Source: Sweltsa coloradensis (Eukaryota > Arthropoda > Insecta > Plecoptera > Chloroperlidae). From it: a stretch of DNA of 64,000 bases. The translations under genes were made by a program, and so were the position numbers. Positions 12,510 through 26,190 of the stretch are shown here, in pieces. A model generated the notes under the pieces. It made no database searches and was not told the origin of the DNA. It saw only the letters and a program-made list of their open reading frames with translations. Location of the stretch: contig JAMZAV010000155.1 of NCBI GenBank assembly GCA_024449915.1, positions 801,408 to 865,407 of the forward strand. Reading direction: 5' to 3'. Each line of letters begins with the position of its first letter. Positions within the stretch are counted from its first letter, which is position 1.

Positions 12510-15500
12510 CAAACTTTAAATGCTGTTACTTAGGTTTTGTTTAATTGATGATACAGTACAATTGTAAATGATTATAGTACAGTACCTACCTACCTACACT
12601 AATGTTAGCCAATTTGTATATCTCAAAATTTTGTAAAAAACAAATAATGTTTTGCTACTGGCTAGTAAGTAACATAAATATAAAGTATAAACTATAAAGA
12701 AATACGTACCAGCAATACAAACAAAATTATGTTAAAAAAATAACATGAGAAATAATTTAACAGAAATTATAGATAAGGCTACCAAATACCTGGAGACTTA
12801 ATTGAGTTAAGCCCAACCACCTACAAGACCACTTTCTCAATGAAAATAATTAAATATTTCCATGAATGTATTTCCTTGTTTGCCACTGATCACTGATCAC
12901 TGATCAGTTGGCCTTTGCAAATAGTATAAGCCGGCTAAAAAAATTATAGAATAATCGAATAATCCTGAATCTGTTACGGACGTTGCACAAAAGTAGATTG
13001 TACGAGAAATGCAAGGCCTCTGATTTTACCATACCTCAAACAAAAATTCTGTGCCGGTATGCTCGGAATCTTATTACTCTTTTAGTTAGCTTGGTTCAAT
13101 TTCACGAAATTGTTACGCATAATATGTATTAGTGATGGTAGATAGATATAGCATTTGTATTGCCTGTTTTTCAAGAAATATGCCCATTACGCAGACTTCA
13201 TGTTACATTTACATGGTTGTTACTTTTTAGTATACATAGTACAACATAGTTCATCCAAAACCAGTAAGCCGACCTTTTGTATATCATGCACCTAACAGAA
13301 AATAAATGATGTTTGTTCTCAATGAAAATATAATCTGCCTTTGCCCCAAAGACGGTTTGTTTGTAGCAATAAATGCAGGACAAGAAAAATCGACTAGGCC
13401 GCCCCCCCCCGCCCACTAGTGGTTGGCAATTATTTCTAGCATAACAAAAGAAAAAAATCATCAAAGCCACTCCACTGTTTTCAATTATTAGTACAGTATA
13501 TACTGTAATGCATAATCTTCATTTAGTCATTAACAACCTCTTCCCGGTGAATTGCCGGTTACCATCCGTGGCACATACGATTAGGACACTGGTCCAAAGC
13601 GTGTGGTTCAATAAGGATGTGGGTTCAAATCCTGCAAAGGTCACGTCTTTTGTTAACGTCCTTCACCGTCATCTATTACCACTCCTTGTCTCGAACAGCC
13701 TTAGTGCATTAGTGGAGATGTTGAGCAACAAAAATCATCATCTGAAATGCTGGTCAGCATAAATCTATAGTGTACTGTTATTGGATGAACTATAGCATCA
13801 TTGAAGAATGGTGATGTGTAGCAGACCCAAGTGTGATGCTTTATTTAGGTACTGTAATATCTTTTGTGTTTTTTAACTGATCTGTTAGTTTGATCATGTG
13901 TGTTTTAAGCTGTGGAATTGGGAGAACGGTTCCTAGTTAACTGTGAGAGCTGGTTCACATGGATTGTATGAATTAGTAATTAGTATATGTTTTTACTAAG
14001 GTGAAGTTTATCATTTTATACCCTAATGTATTGTTGGGCGTTTTAATCCAGCTAACTTACATTTTCTACTGGGTATTTAAGTTATTGGAATAAGAGAAAA
14101 GTAAAACCAATTATTAATATACTAGCTAGTAGTGTTATCTGAAACAAAAATTGTCTTTGGCCTCACGTAAATTATTTTATAATTTAATCACAGCAACTGA
14201 ACTACGGCAAGTAAGCCTTAAAACTTGATATTCAAGTTCAAAGAGATAAAACAAATAGAAAGTTGAAATTTAAAAATATTTTTAACTAGGCTACATAATG
14301 TTTGCTTAATACTAGTCATGTTAATGCATGGCATTGACTATTTTTGTTACAAATTTTGATTGTTGATTGTTTTAAAAGATCTTAATGGGAAATTCTTTTC
14401 ACAAATATTATATGCTGTTAAAGTACAACATCACTCCATAGCAACTGCATGACAATGGTTTGTTTAAAGCCAACATGGCAGCGCCCATGCGACCTTGTGA
14501 CCCTTGACTTTAACAGCGTATTACTTTGTAATTATAAGGTATAAACTCACCTTAACTACTGAAGTGTATACAATAATAAATTAATAATAATAATAATAAT
14601 AGTACATTAATTTACATTTATATTCATATGTCTAAACTCAAAATAGTGAATTTTACCGGTATGTTATTTTCTTTGGCCTGTTTTGGTACTGTATTTGTAA
14701 TGTGGAAGTTATTTAAATATTTATGTACTATAAATATAATAAATTTACTAACAAGTTAATAAGGCAGTGTGTGCCTGATAATTACCTAGTTGTTTGCACT
14801 TCCAACATCAATATATTCAATTGAAAGCTGATATATTGTTTTGTGTGTTCAGTAACTAGCACTTATTAAATTATTATAAGTACATAACTACATAATAATA
14901 ATAATAATAATAATAAAAATAATATGCTAATGAATTGCAAGCGCATAAGTTGATGTGATATTGATTAGAATTTGGTATTCTATTCGAGCATGTAAGAAAG
15001 TAGGCAATCTAGCACTATATAATAAGTGTAAAATAAAAAATTATAGATTTGATTATGTTCCAAAAGTTATGTTACAAGTTACAACTTACAATCGGACAGA
15101 GGTAGGTATCCACATTATGTGACGCTGGAGAAGGCAAAACAGCAACATTTGTAGACTGATACACAAGCTAATTTATGTTTTAACGTTCATATATCCTAGT
15201 TGTAATTCAGTTGCACTGACTGTTGGATTTTATTTGGGCCGTAGTGTGTTGCAATGTTTTAAGATCAATAATTCAATACCATACTATAACCAGGGCATCA
15301 ATTCGGTTCAAACTGAAATACCCCCCAAACATAAGTTTTTTCCCAAACCGAATCTCGTTATCAGATTTGAAAAAAAATTGCCTTGTAGAAAAAAAAACAG
15401 GACTTGCCTTTAAAGTTTAAAATTTAAACTGGTTTGCCCTACTATTTTTATTGTAGTCCAACCAAACCGTAATAAAAGATGCCCGGACTGTAACAGTACG

Positions 15501-18477
15501 ATACATTCTCAGTTGCCTGGGGGAAATCTATCTACCCGTTACCCATTTAGGCTATTCCCTGTATCTAGGTTGAAGTTCACAATGCAAAATAAAATTTTTT
15601 GTAGCCCTAATTTATATTTATTTATTTACAGTCTACGTGCTCAGTTCCGAGAACATATTTTCACTGTGGACATTATTAACTATTATACCAAATTGCATTT
15701 ATTATATTATGTTTCATTGCTAGGACAGTTTTTCACATGAAACAAATGCAATTTATATTTTCTAGCATACTGTAGCATATTCTGTCGGGCACAATTATCT
15801 TGGTATTATCTTGGTGTATAAAAATAATATTGGAGATTTGAGGCTATAGTTTTTAATTAAACATGAAGTACATAATCTCATATTATAGGACCCAATTTTA
15901 AAAAAAAAAAAAGTTAATATTCATTACCCAATAATTCCCAGATAAAAATTGAAACCATATGTCAGTTCTACTGAATTGAATCCATAGGCCTATACCATGC
16001 ATAGAGATTCATCCTATATCAACACGAACAAGTTAGAATAAAACCTTTTAAAAATTATACTTGCAGTTTGATTGATTCATTTAGAGTCTTATCACAATTG
16101 AAACTAATGTTGGAACCAGAAGATATCACAACAGACTAATTTCATATTTGCTGTCTCGTCAAAAAAGGACCAGTAATCCAGAGAAGAGAGATGTCAACAA
16201 GCCATTTAGTTAGACAAAGGATTTTATAATTTATATTAACATGTACTGTGTACATGCAAATTAGCATGACCACTTATTACTTAAGTACGGTACCATACTG
16301 GTTATTAAATTAAATTATTAAAATTTAAAACATTAGTTGATGCCATTTTTCACATACCTATCCTGTGATTATTAACTTATTTAACAACCAGTGCAAGATT
16401 CAACTTTTCAAATCTTTGTTATCTTATATAGTGTTATAGCAATGACTAATGTAATGATTTCTAAGTTCAATGTATGCTTCTTAATTATTTAATACATGAA
16501 CCTTCATTGGAAAACAGTGCCCAATATAATATGAAATGTTGGTGTTAAAATAATAATTTGTTACAACTTAACAAAAAGTGAACCAAAACGTTGTGTAGAT
16601 TTGAAAGAACTGATGAGAATTAATTACAAATCTTTTTCAAATAAATAATACTGACGGTACATGTACAAAGTACGTGTAAGACGTATGTGGCCTTTTCCGA
16701 TCAGCCGAGAGCAGGTATTACAAAATTAATTTAGGTGATGCTGTGTGTCCAAAGGATTTTTCCTGGGGCTTGCACAAAATATTTCACCAATAATTGGACT
16801 TTGTTAAATTATTCATTATATATTATATTTGTTTTATATTCTTTGCTTTCCAGGCTTCTAGTGTCCTATTAGGCTATTATGACATATTGTCTGAACCGAA
16901 TTTATCCTATGTGCATAAAATGTGACGCACATAATTCTACTTGATGTTAAGTACACGAACATAAGTACGTACTGATCGTTCTATGACTGGCTGCTACATT
17001 TAGAAATTGTAATAAATGAGCAGTGCCTGTCTTTTTAATTATTCAATGAAGGTTTAATGTGTTTTTCTTCTCAATGTCAACAAGTCAATAAAATAGGTTT
17101 TTCAATTGTTGCTTGGTATGTCATAGTGTAAATTGTACGAATTGTATGTTGAATGTAATTGTTAATAATCGCGTCATATATAATTATACACGATATAAAT
17201 AGGATTGAATTTATTTGCTAGCACTTTCCTAGTTACCTCTAAATATGGTAATTGCATGTTAAACATGTTTGATGTGCAGAAAAAACTAACTAGTTCTCTT
17301 GCTTGGAACTTATTTATATAAAGTAAAGTAAACATACCACATAGGTACATACATCTGTTATACAGTGCTAATTATATGAATAATAAAATACTGTACATTT
17401 TATGAAAATTTATCTTTGGCATCTGAAATCATGTCTTACAGTAAATCAGCAAATCATGGCTTGAAGTGTAGCACATCATTACAATACTGACAAATCATGT
17501 CATTGTCATCAAACAACAAGACATGATAAAACAGTTTCTAAACGAATCTCAGCCAACACGATTTTTGCATTAGGCAGAACTCTAAACGTGTATTGATTAT
17601 TTAATGCAAGAATTATTTTTGGGTGTTGAATATCCAAGACATTTGTTATATTAACTTAATGTTGCTATGTTATGGTGCAATACATCAGCTATGCACTAAC
17701 CCTAAATAGATTATATAACTATTAATGATGGGAGAGGATCACTGCGGTGGATGAGTCGCAAAGGCCTGCTTTTCTGATTTGAGGTATCATTTTTTGAATT
17801 ATATATGTGAATTAAAATGATAGAAAACAACAAGAATTATTATGCTCCCATTGTCAAGAAAGATTGAGATATGCTTTGATTGAGCCTTGTAAAACGTGAT
17901 ACAGGTCGTACTTTGTAAAAAAAACACATGGTATCTGAATTTTTGGCACTGACTGTAGCCTAGATGTCAACAAAATCACAAATTTAATCATTATTTTATT
18001 GCAGTTATTTAGGAAGAGAAATGCAATGTAAAATTTTTGGATTAGACCAATTTCCGAGAAGTTATTGCCGAAGTATGAAAAATACAAAACCCACATTTGG
18101 GTCCAAGAACCCAAATTAAAAACAGACTGGTGATTCTCATCTCCATAACATTTCAATATAAGAGTGAATAACTGGAATGTTATTTACATCCACGATGCCA
18201 ACTTGGGTTGAAAACAAAACTATTTGGTCAAGATTTTCAGTTGATTAGCAACCTATAGTACGTAACTGTACGTTTAATTAAACATTGCGAATGGAATCTG
18301 TAGTTGTAACTTGTAATTGAATCGAGTAGGCAGTAATGTGCCGCTAGTATATCAATCGCAACATCAACAAAGTATCCATGATACTTGTACGTAGTATCAC
18401 TGCCTTCTTGAGTTCATTTCAGGGTAATTACCAATTAGGTATTTCATTGGCCTAGCCAAAACATAATAAGATTAATA
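12510..18477. other. long AT-rich stretch without recognised genes
   Basis: Apart from a tRNA-like fragment at 13560 and AAT microsatellites at 14580 and 14893, nothing distinct was seen. Short open frames have no splice or family support. Confidence 0.5.
13560..13645 (+). repeat. tRNA-like SINE fragment
   Basis: Contains GGACACTGGTCCAAAGC (weak box A) and GGGTTCAAATCCTGC (good box B) spaced as in a tRNA-derived SINE head. The body that follows is not repeated elsewhere in this window. Confidence 0.35.
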
Positions 18478-18686
18478 GGGCAATGCCATGTTGCATCCAT
18501 CCTGATTCTCCACCAAGTTCCCATGATCTAGGTTGATTGTGGATGGATGATTGTGGTTCGAGCAGGATGACATCATCAACAATACGCATCGCCGTATGGA
18601 TGTTGGTCAAGTTCGAATTTTATCGACGTCCACACAACTGTGACCAAACCTCGATTGTTCTGCGCTAAATTAGTTTACCATTGCCC
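18478..18686. mobile_element. small MITE with TA target duplication
   Basis: 209 bp with terminal GGGCAATG and CATTGCCC, each flanked by TA. AT-rich, no coding capacity. Confidence 0.55.
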
Positions 18687-19749
18687 TATCCAAATTGATA
18701 TCATGGGCAAAGCAACATTACTGTTATAGTACCTACTTATCCTTATAGAATTACAGTGCGGGTTGTTAAAATGGCTCCCTCACTCAGGTACCATAACTGA
18801 AGTATTTTACCATAACATTTCAATGTTTTTTTCTTTTAATAGGTTTTGTTCTTTGACAAAAAAATATAATGAAGATAATTGATGTTTTATTAATTGCCTG
18901 TTTTGAGTTAAAACCAAGTCTCAGGAGCTTGTCATTGTTTTCTTTGATTATGTGATACTGGGCAACAGCTGTTGTTGGTAATAGAACTGTGATGCTCTGT
19001 GATCTTAACTCCCATAAAAGGAAGTGCCCATTGTGTAATAGAATGTTGTTAGGTCTAAGGTCTACATAGGCTACAGCAAGTAATCGTGGAGGCCAAGTGG
19101 TGTACTATTGTGCTAATCATGTGTACAGTACTAGTAGTATAGCCTCGTCTGTGTTTATTGTATGAGACCAGGCCCAGATTTGTAGAAATAACAATAAGAT
19201 ACAATATTCCTGGTATATTATGTTGGCCTGCTATATTTTTTTTTGTAAAAAGTTATCAAAGTGATGCACACAGATATCTAATTTAAAAAAATGAAATGCT
19301 ACAAGTTAGGGCCTTATACTGAATTAATGAAACTGAAAATTGTCATATGCGTTCATGATTAATTACAGGGTAATTAAATATTTAGTAAGCTTCATAGACT
19401 CTCTGTGGAAGTGTTGTTTTATGCTTGCACATGGGTAGATGTAGAAGATTCAAATGAAAGGTATTTAAATAATTGCATTACATATTATAGTAATTATTAA
19501 CAGTAAGTCAGTAACATACCATTTGAGTAGGCCTATCGTATTTTAGAAACTTTGCTGCTAGATACCTTGCCTACCCTGACAAATCAAAATATGAAGGTTT
19601 TATATGTGCAATGACATCAAATCATTACGAATTACCACACCCTAGTAGAAAATTCTATACTAATACCATCCATACCATATTGAAAAAAAATCACAATCAG
19701 TTTGTTACGCCACCTAAAATATTATTAAGTCGGAGAGTTCAGTTTAGAG

Positions 19750-20319
19750 CAGTGGTTCCCAACCAGGGTGCTGCGGACTTCATGTAGTGGTGCCGCAAAT
19801 TCCTTGTACAATGTACATATTATGTATAAAAAATACAGTTAATATTAATTTTACACCAAGAAAAATAAATATAGGATTCTAATCGACTCATTACAACAGT
19901 TTTTATTCAAAATGGTCCCAATTGAAAAATGGATATTGCGTAATCACGCAGCAACAATGATGATCTCGATTCCTATGCTAGCTGCCACCCCCAAATTGGG
20001 CGATCCGCGATAGTGAATGTAAAGACTAAAAACTAATGTTCAAAACTATCGCATAAATAAGTTAAATGCACGAGCAGTGATACTATTAAGAATCTATGAA
20101 AACGGTTGTATTAGCAAATCAAGCTATGGTTCCTAGCAAATTGAAACGTAATTTATCTTTACTAAACATACGGTAGTCAACAATTGACATCAAATTGCTG
20201 AATGTTTTAATGATTTATGTACCAGACCTGCTAAATTACTGCTTGGTATAAGGGGGTGCCACGATATTATTAAATGTAGCAATGGGGTGCCTCGAGTTGA
20301 AAAAGGTTGGGAACCACTG
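19750..20319. mobile_element. hAT-like MITE, 8-bp TSD GTTTAGAG
   Basis: It starts CAGTGGTTCCCAACC and ends GGTTGGGAACCACTG, a terminus shared by many animal hAT (Charlie-like) elements. GTTTAGAG is duplicated exactly at 19742-19749 and 20320-20327. 570 bp, no transposase frame. Confidence 0.95.
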
Positions 20320-20327
20320 GTTTAGAG

Positions 20328-22497
20328 AAATAACGGAAAGGAAAAACATGATAAAAGAGTGGAACCAGTTTGTTGGATTTGTTCCTGCTCATATTGATCA
20401 CATTTCCTAGAAAGTAGTTCCATGAAGTTTCAGTATGGGTGGGTAATTCACTTGCTTTTGGATTTAATTACGGTGTAGAGGTACTAAAATAATTATGCGT
20501 TACAATTATTTTATTTTATTATTTAAATCAAAATTTTATTCACATTTTTAGAAAATATCAAGCCATTGACATTCATCATCATTCATCATGCATTTAATTA
20601 AATACCTATTGATCTATATACCTACAAGAGTTTCAGATGACGTAAAAGTATATGGCCTTTGGTGGGCCAAATATGTGCCATGACACCATTTTGTTCAAGA
20701 TTTCTCAAAGCTCCATTGCATAGGGCTGTGCAAATCGATAGAATATGGTTTATGATACAAAAGGAGAAAATCAAGAATAAAGACTAGGTTTTAGCAATAA
20801 AACTATAGTCGTCTTAGGGCTATGCCACCAGGCCTCACGCATACAGTCAAGTTGTAGGCCTAATGGTTGAGTTGAACTCAAATTATTGAGATGTTATCAG
20901 AACCTGAACTACCTATTAAAAATACCTACTATTGATCTTTATTCTTTTGTGAGTTTTGTCCTGTATTAATTTTTATCAGCATAGCTGTAGGCAATGAAAA
21001 ATGCATTAGTATTTCTTCCTTGAGCCTATTATGGCCATGTTAAAACAGCATTGTTTTCCCACCAAGCATCTATAGCACTGCACCATCTCAGCCTTTTCAA
21101 AACTCTAATACTGATTTGAAACAACAATTCTCAAATAAAAATTGTGTCTTTTTTATTTTTCCACTTTAATTATATCCCATAGAAATATTATGGTTGATAA
21201 TGATATCTGACCTGTTCAATATGATATAATAAATAATAATTAACTTGATAAAATTAATATTTATAAATGCTAAATGAGTGCAAATGCTAAACTCAACTTG
21301 GCCTGTTCCTGTCAATAGAGAGATTCATTGTATTTATCACCTTATTACGATACATTTAGAGCTGTGTTTATGATCTACACTTTTTGTGCCTTTGAATAAA
21401 ATTAATATACTACAAACTATAACTAATTAGTAAATCAAATTAAAATAAAACTAGGTAGGCCTACTAGTAACTCAAATATAGATAAGTAAGCCTATACGAG
21501 AAATGGAAATGCAGAAAAGGAGTAGGCTACTACATAGTTTGCTTCTTCAGTTCTTATAATATTGGATACTGGGTCAAGGTCTATACTTACTTACACATGC
21601 AAAGTATTATTACTAGGTAGGCCAACTTCATATTCACAAATCACAACACACTGAGCAAATGAGTGAAGATTTCATGAGCATTCTTCTTCCAACAACCTGT
21701 ACCCTAACTAAATTCATGCAAAGTTAATGCATGATCTTGGTTGAGTGACTTCTTTAATGGAGAACATGATACAAAGTGGCAGAAAAAGTAAAAAAAAAAA
21801 CTGTTTAACTATTTATTCTAATATATTTTAGTATTTAGCTACACAAAGCCAATGCAAATTAGTGCAATAACTGAAATGAAAATGATGAATTTGTACTAAA
21901 TATATATATTATATATCTACAATAAAAAATATCACATTGTGAGAATTATGTCAAGATGAGAAATCAACTGTACTGAACCTAGTTTATGTAGAAAATTTTG
22001 AAACTGTTTGTAGATATTGATAATCTCATATAGCTAAAAATATATATATATATACCATTATATAGAACAATTTGGCATGTTGCACATGTTTTTAACTATA
22101 AAACAGATTATATTAATCATCTCTGTAATATTTTGGTGGCTAGAAATGTGTACTGGTATATTGTATTAATAAAGAAAAGAAAAGAATTGTAGCTTGGTTA
22201 TTTTTAAATTGTGCTTACTTTAATGAACTGAAAGCTTTTTGACCTGGGATTGACACCTGTAAAAAACACAGGCACCTGCCTGAGGCAGAGCCAAGAAGTG
22301 CCCAAGTGTGGCACGAACATTTGCAATTTTTTTAGTGTTTTTGTAACCTTGGTCATCTGTTTTACGTTCTTTACAAGTGTTTGCTGGGCCTACTTTGTTT
22401 TTAACCACTAGTTTCTAGTGGAGTTATGCAGATGTTGCAAGGATTAATCCTAGTCTAGAGAGATTGATGAGATAGTTTTTCACATGCTTGTTCACTC
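20328..22497. other. AT-rich stretch downstream of the DNAJC9-like gene
   Basis: It should contain the DNAJC9 3' UTR and poly(A) site. A minus-strand AATAAA (plus TTTATT) occurs near 21812 but is one of many in AT-rich DNA, so the end cannot be placed. No other gene is visible. Confidence 0.4.
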
Positions 22498-22686
22498 CTA
22501 CTTATTTCGCTTTAACCGCTTCTGTTTAACATTCTTCTCAAGGCTATGAAGAAGACTTAAGTGGAGCCCCCCCGGACTGCTGCGTGTATTTTTCACGAGC
22601 ACTGCAGCGGTGTTGGTGAGCTTCCTTCCTTTCATTTTACGTAGTTTCTCGTCAGTTTCAGCAGACATTCTCGCTTCTTTGTCGTA
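22498..22686 (-). CDS. DNAJC9: DNAJC9-like, probable C-terminal exon (exon 4)
   Basis: On the minus strand, an acceptor (gtattttag) is followed by codons for YDKEARMSAETDEKLRKMKG, joined in phase 0 to the KKARRKRK end of exon 3. A basic, E/K/A-rich helix at this position is expected in DNAJC9, where the C-terminal half binds histones H3-H4. The frame as read gives 62 residues and a total of 252, close to the roughly 260 of the human protein. A run of seven C at 22565-22571 lies in the exon. One base more would end the frame at 22544, one base fewer at 22557, so the last ~25 residues are uncertain. The middle of the helix matches the family less well than exons 1-3. Confidence 0.55.
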   Translation of the reverse strand, partial: YDKEARMSAETDEKLRKMKGRKLTNTAAVLVKNTRSSPGGLHLSLLHSLEKNVKQKRLKRNK

Positions 22687-22809
22687 CTAAAATACGGAAG
22701 AAAGATCACATGCTGAGTGATTATACTTTACCAGTACTTTCATATTAGGTAGGCCTACATGGCATTAGATAGATGAGAGCCAATTATAATAACTCTTTAC
22801 TCTAAATAG

Positions 22810-22900
22810 CCTGTCCCCCCGCGTCAACCCTTACGTCCCTCCCTTCATCTCGATTAGCCAAAGTGCATGAGACGTTAAGCAATATCCAATCGACAATCGA
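22810..22900 (-). repeat. fragment of the GATTGATTG-headed interspersed repeat
   Basis: The complement of TCTCGATTAGCCAAAGTGCA and GACGTTAAGCAATATCCAATC matches the head of the repeat at 61495-61930, on the opposite strand. It is truncated. Confidence 0.6.
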
Positions 22901-23852
22901 TTTAGTCTTTAGTAATATTTCCCCAACATGAGAGGATCAAGATTAAATTAGGCCTACATTAGCAAAAACAATCAATAATAGCAAGTGGTAAAAATAATGT
23001 TCCGAGAGTTAATTTTAAATAGTAGGGAGACATTCCAAAACTCAAATTTGGAGCTGGACGTGAACAGTTCATGAAAGTTTTAAGTTGTTCAAACCTTTTT
23101 TTTTTTTTTTTTTTTTTTTTTAAGCAAACAAATCCATAAGACCATTGAGCTACTACACACATAGGCCTAGTTGGGGTTTGGTTGGTAGTGTTCTGTTCAC
23201 AAAAAATATTTTCAGTGGTCATTTTAAAAACATTGCTGGGTAGAGTATTTATAACTAAGTTTTATACCCATTCAGTATGCATAGAACCTATTATCTTAGA
23301 AACTGGATCAACCGTCACTAAAAGGGAGAAATATTCATATGGAATTTTAAAATAAAGATCTAGAGTCTGTCATAATGTTTATTCGCTGGCCATAATCTAC
23401 TTGCTCACGAGATCTTTGACTCTCCGTTTCTTTGGAGTTGATGATTTTTCAGTGTAAATGTCATTGTAAATTTTTATCTGTTTGGATTTTATTTCTGTTG
23501 AGTAGGGCCTGCATTGGAGTACCTATATCATGGCCCCAATGTTTTTTCTGAAATTGCATAGAGTAATGTTTTCTAACTTACCGGTACTCAATATATTTTG
23601 AGCCTACTCTAAAGTAATCAAGAGAGTAGATTCGAGTAATAGGCCTAATGGCCAGCAAACAGACCTATAATATACAGTGTGAAAGGGGATTATAAATAAG
23701 AATATTATGTACTAACCAGTAACCACCCTTTTTTTTTTGTTATAGACTTGTCGTTGAAGTATGTTGTCTAGGGTTGGTGTTGACATGCCCACCTAGCCTA
23801 ATGGTGCTATTTTGCCAAGGTGATGATATAAAATAAATTGAATAGGTATTTA

Positions 23853-24392
23853 TTGGATGAGCGAAGCGAAGACTACAATAATTTTCACTGACCCCTCAAA
23901 AAATTTAGCTCCAATGTTTTTTTTCTTCTTTTTTTCTGTCTGTCTGTTTGCACGATTCCGGGCAAACGGCATAAGCGATCTTGATGAAAATTGGAGGGGA
24001 CCTTCGAAATCTCTGAACTTAGACCTGCCACGTTTTTGGGTACAATCGAAGAAATATTTCTCATGAATATCGTACTTTTCCGATTTTTTCCCGATTTTTA
24101 GTGCAATATTTTCGTGACATTTGGGCCGATTCTGACACGCAACAACGTTCATATTTTACATGGACACTAAGGTAATGGTGATGTATTGCTTTTTGAAAGA
24201 AAAAGTTGAAAAAGTTAGCCAGAATCCATAGAATAAAGGTTTTAATTTGAGTTTTTTTAGGTTTATAAAAACAACAGAAATCACCTACAATGCATTCAAA
24301 AAGCACTTACAAAGGAAAAGTGGTCCCGCGCCAACTAAAAACTTACAAAATAGCTCATCCATCAATGCGGCGGGACTTAAGCGTTTCCCTAG
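23853..24392 (+). mobile_element. Helentron-like nonautonomous element (HINE), copy 1, subfamily B
   Basis: Starts TTGGATGAGCG; near the right end is the inverse GCTCATCCA, then a tail with GGCGGGACTTAAGCG ending CCTAG. The body diverges from the main subfamily: it has CACTGACCCCTC where the others have CACTACACTGGAG, and ACCTGCCACGTTTTTGGGTA. It shares these features with the copy at 62722, which defines a second subfamily. The stem AATGC/GCGTT survives through a G-T pair. 540 bp, no reading frame of note. Confidence 0.8.
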
Positions 24393-24621
24393 TTTACAAT
24401 TATTACAGGCCTGATACAACCATATTTTCAACGTCTTTCTAGCCCAAGAAATATAGTGCACTGCTCCCCCCAAACCGATTAAATGTTGGATACGGAGTCA
24501 AGGTATTACAGTACTATTTACAAGTCTGTAAAATAGTTCAGTGATGTAGATGTTGATCCAAATTGAATGGCGCCACGTTATTTCTGAGTTTTGGCCTATA
24601 GCAAACATTGTTTCTGCCTAC

Positions 24622-24833
24622 CTTTCTCTTTCTACGAGCTTTTTTTTCGGGTGTTTCATTTGTAAACTCGTCAAATTCGGGCACTTCTTTTCGATCAATA
24701 CATTCTTTGATTATATTACGCAGGCGATCTTCTTCCTGTGTATTTGTGAATGGAACTGCACTAAGAATATGGTCCATATCTCCTTTTCCATCCGTGTATG
24801 CTCGCTTCAGATCATAAAGCTCCAAATCAGAAC
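24622..24833 (-). CDS. DNAJC9: DNAJC9-like, exon 3
   Basis: 212 nt with acceptor TTCAAG and donor AAAGAGAAAG|GTAGGC. It enters in phase 1 (completing the glycine codon of YKG from exon 2) and leaves in phase 0. The translation starts GSDLELYDLKRAYTDGKGDM, which aligns directly with the post-J-domain segment of animal DNAJC9 (GS-E-L-D-K-AY---KGDMD-I). It continues through RLRNIIKECIDRKEVPEFDE to a basic end, KKARRKRK. This is the helical histone-binding region. The spliced frame is continuous with both neighbours. Confidence 0.9.
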
Positions 24834-24918
24834 CTTGAACAAATTAAAATCAATTAATCTGAAAAAATCACCACACAATACACAGTAGGCCTATATAAAA
24901 TATCAACCAGCAAATTAC

Positions 24919-25182
24919 CTTTATAGTTTTTTTCATATTCTACAATATCTTGTATTGTTATTTCTCTGAAAACACCTTTCCAGTAATCTTGCCAATTTGT
25001 ATCTCCATTGCCTTCTTCATCAATTTCCCCAGTTTCGTCATATATTTGTTTTTTCTGTGTGTCGCTCAGTATAGAGTGAATTGTCCCTAACACTTTGAAT
25101 TTTTCAGTGGCTTCAACTTTTTCCTCCTCTTCAACACGGTCAGGATGCACTTGTAAGGATAACTTGTGGTATGCTTTGCGAA
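24919..25182 (-). CDS. DNAJC9: DNAJC9-like, exon 2 (J domain with HPD)
   Basis: 264 nt from acceptor TTTTAG to donor AAAG|GTAATT, entering and leaving in phase 1. It encodes the central and C-terminal J domain: helix II VRKAYHKLSLQVHPDRV with the essential HPD tripeptide, helix III (EATEKFKVLGTIHSILSD) and the family-typical IYDETGEIDEE. An aromatic stretch follows, NWQDYWKGVFREITIQDI. HPD is what stimulates Hsp70 ATPase, so the co-chaperone role should be intact. Family knowledge: DNAJC9 is a nuclear H3-H4 histone chaperone that recruits Hsp70. Intron 1, upstream, is about 11 kb (25183-36276) and full of retrotransposon remnants. Confidence 0.94.
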
Positions 25183-25221
25183 CTAAAATTTAAACAAAGA
25201 AGCATACATTTGAAAGGGGGA

Positions 25222-26190
25222 GTGATAGAGGCGGTGTTCATAGACTTTGAGAAAGCATTTGATAAAGTGCCACATGGGAAGTTAATAGAAAAGTTGTGGG
25301 ATAATAGGGGATCAATGGGTTAGGTAGATAACTGAAAGGTTGTGGGATAATAGGGGATCAATGGGTTAGGTAGATAACTGAATTCCTCAAGATAGAAGTC
25401 AGAAAGTAAAGGTAGGAGGGGAACTGTTGGATGAGATAGAGGTGACCTCTGAAGTAGCCTACCCCAAGGAAGTGTACTGGGACCATTCCTATATGTAAAT
25501 GATCTAGCGGAAGATATGGGGGCGATTGTGAGATGAAAATGTGGGTAAACTTAGGGATGCCATAGAATTACTGGGATTATGGACTAGGCCTAGGCCTATA
25601 TGGAATTCAATGAGCCTCAAACTCAATATAGGGAAATGCAAGTGGATAAGGTTTACAAGGAAAAGAGAGGGGATAGTGAATGGGGAAGGTTACTCAAGTA
25701 ATGGGGAAGGACTTGGAATGGGTAGATAGTCATAAAGTACCTGGGGGTGTGGCTTCATAGCAAATTAAATTGGGAAGATCAAAGGATCCTAACTAAAAGA
25801 GGATTTAAACGATTTTTAAAAGGGGCTAGAGCAGGGATTTAAAGGGGAAAGCGTATACTTGTAAGGCCAACGTTTGAATACGCAAGGGCCATATTTGATC
25901 AATACAGGAAAGGGAAATTATGGGATTAGAGGCTGTAGGCCTACAAAGAAGGGCAGCTAGGAGAGTTCTAAATAAAAGGAAAACTTAAGAGTGATAAGCT
26001 CATTAACGGAAGGATAGAGTCGAGAGAACATATGAAAGCGTTCGACAGGAATGGTCAATGAGCTAGGGTGGGAAAAGCTAGAGGACAGAAGGAGAAATGA
26101 CAGGCTGGGGAAACTAGCCTATAGGGTCTCCAGAAATAATGATGGTTGGATGGAATTAAATAAATGCTTAAAGAAAGTTACATAATTATA
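25222..26190 (+). mobile_element. decayed non-LTR retrotransposon, reverse transcriptase part
   Basis: Pieces in several frames read AVFIDFEKAFDKVPHGKLIE (RT palm motif), a degraded QGSVLGPFLYVNDLA-type segment, LNIGKCKWIRFTRKREG, KYLGVWLHSKLNW and RPTFEYARAIFDQY. The order matches the RT and C-terminal region of CR1/Jockey-like elements. There are many stops and frameshifts, so it is dead. A 46-bp segment at about 25293-25384 is directly duplicated inside it. It lies in the first intron of the DNAJC9-like gene, antisense to that gene. Confidence 0.85.
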
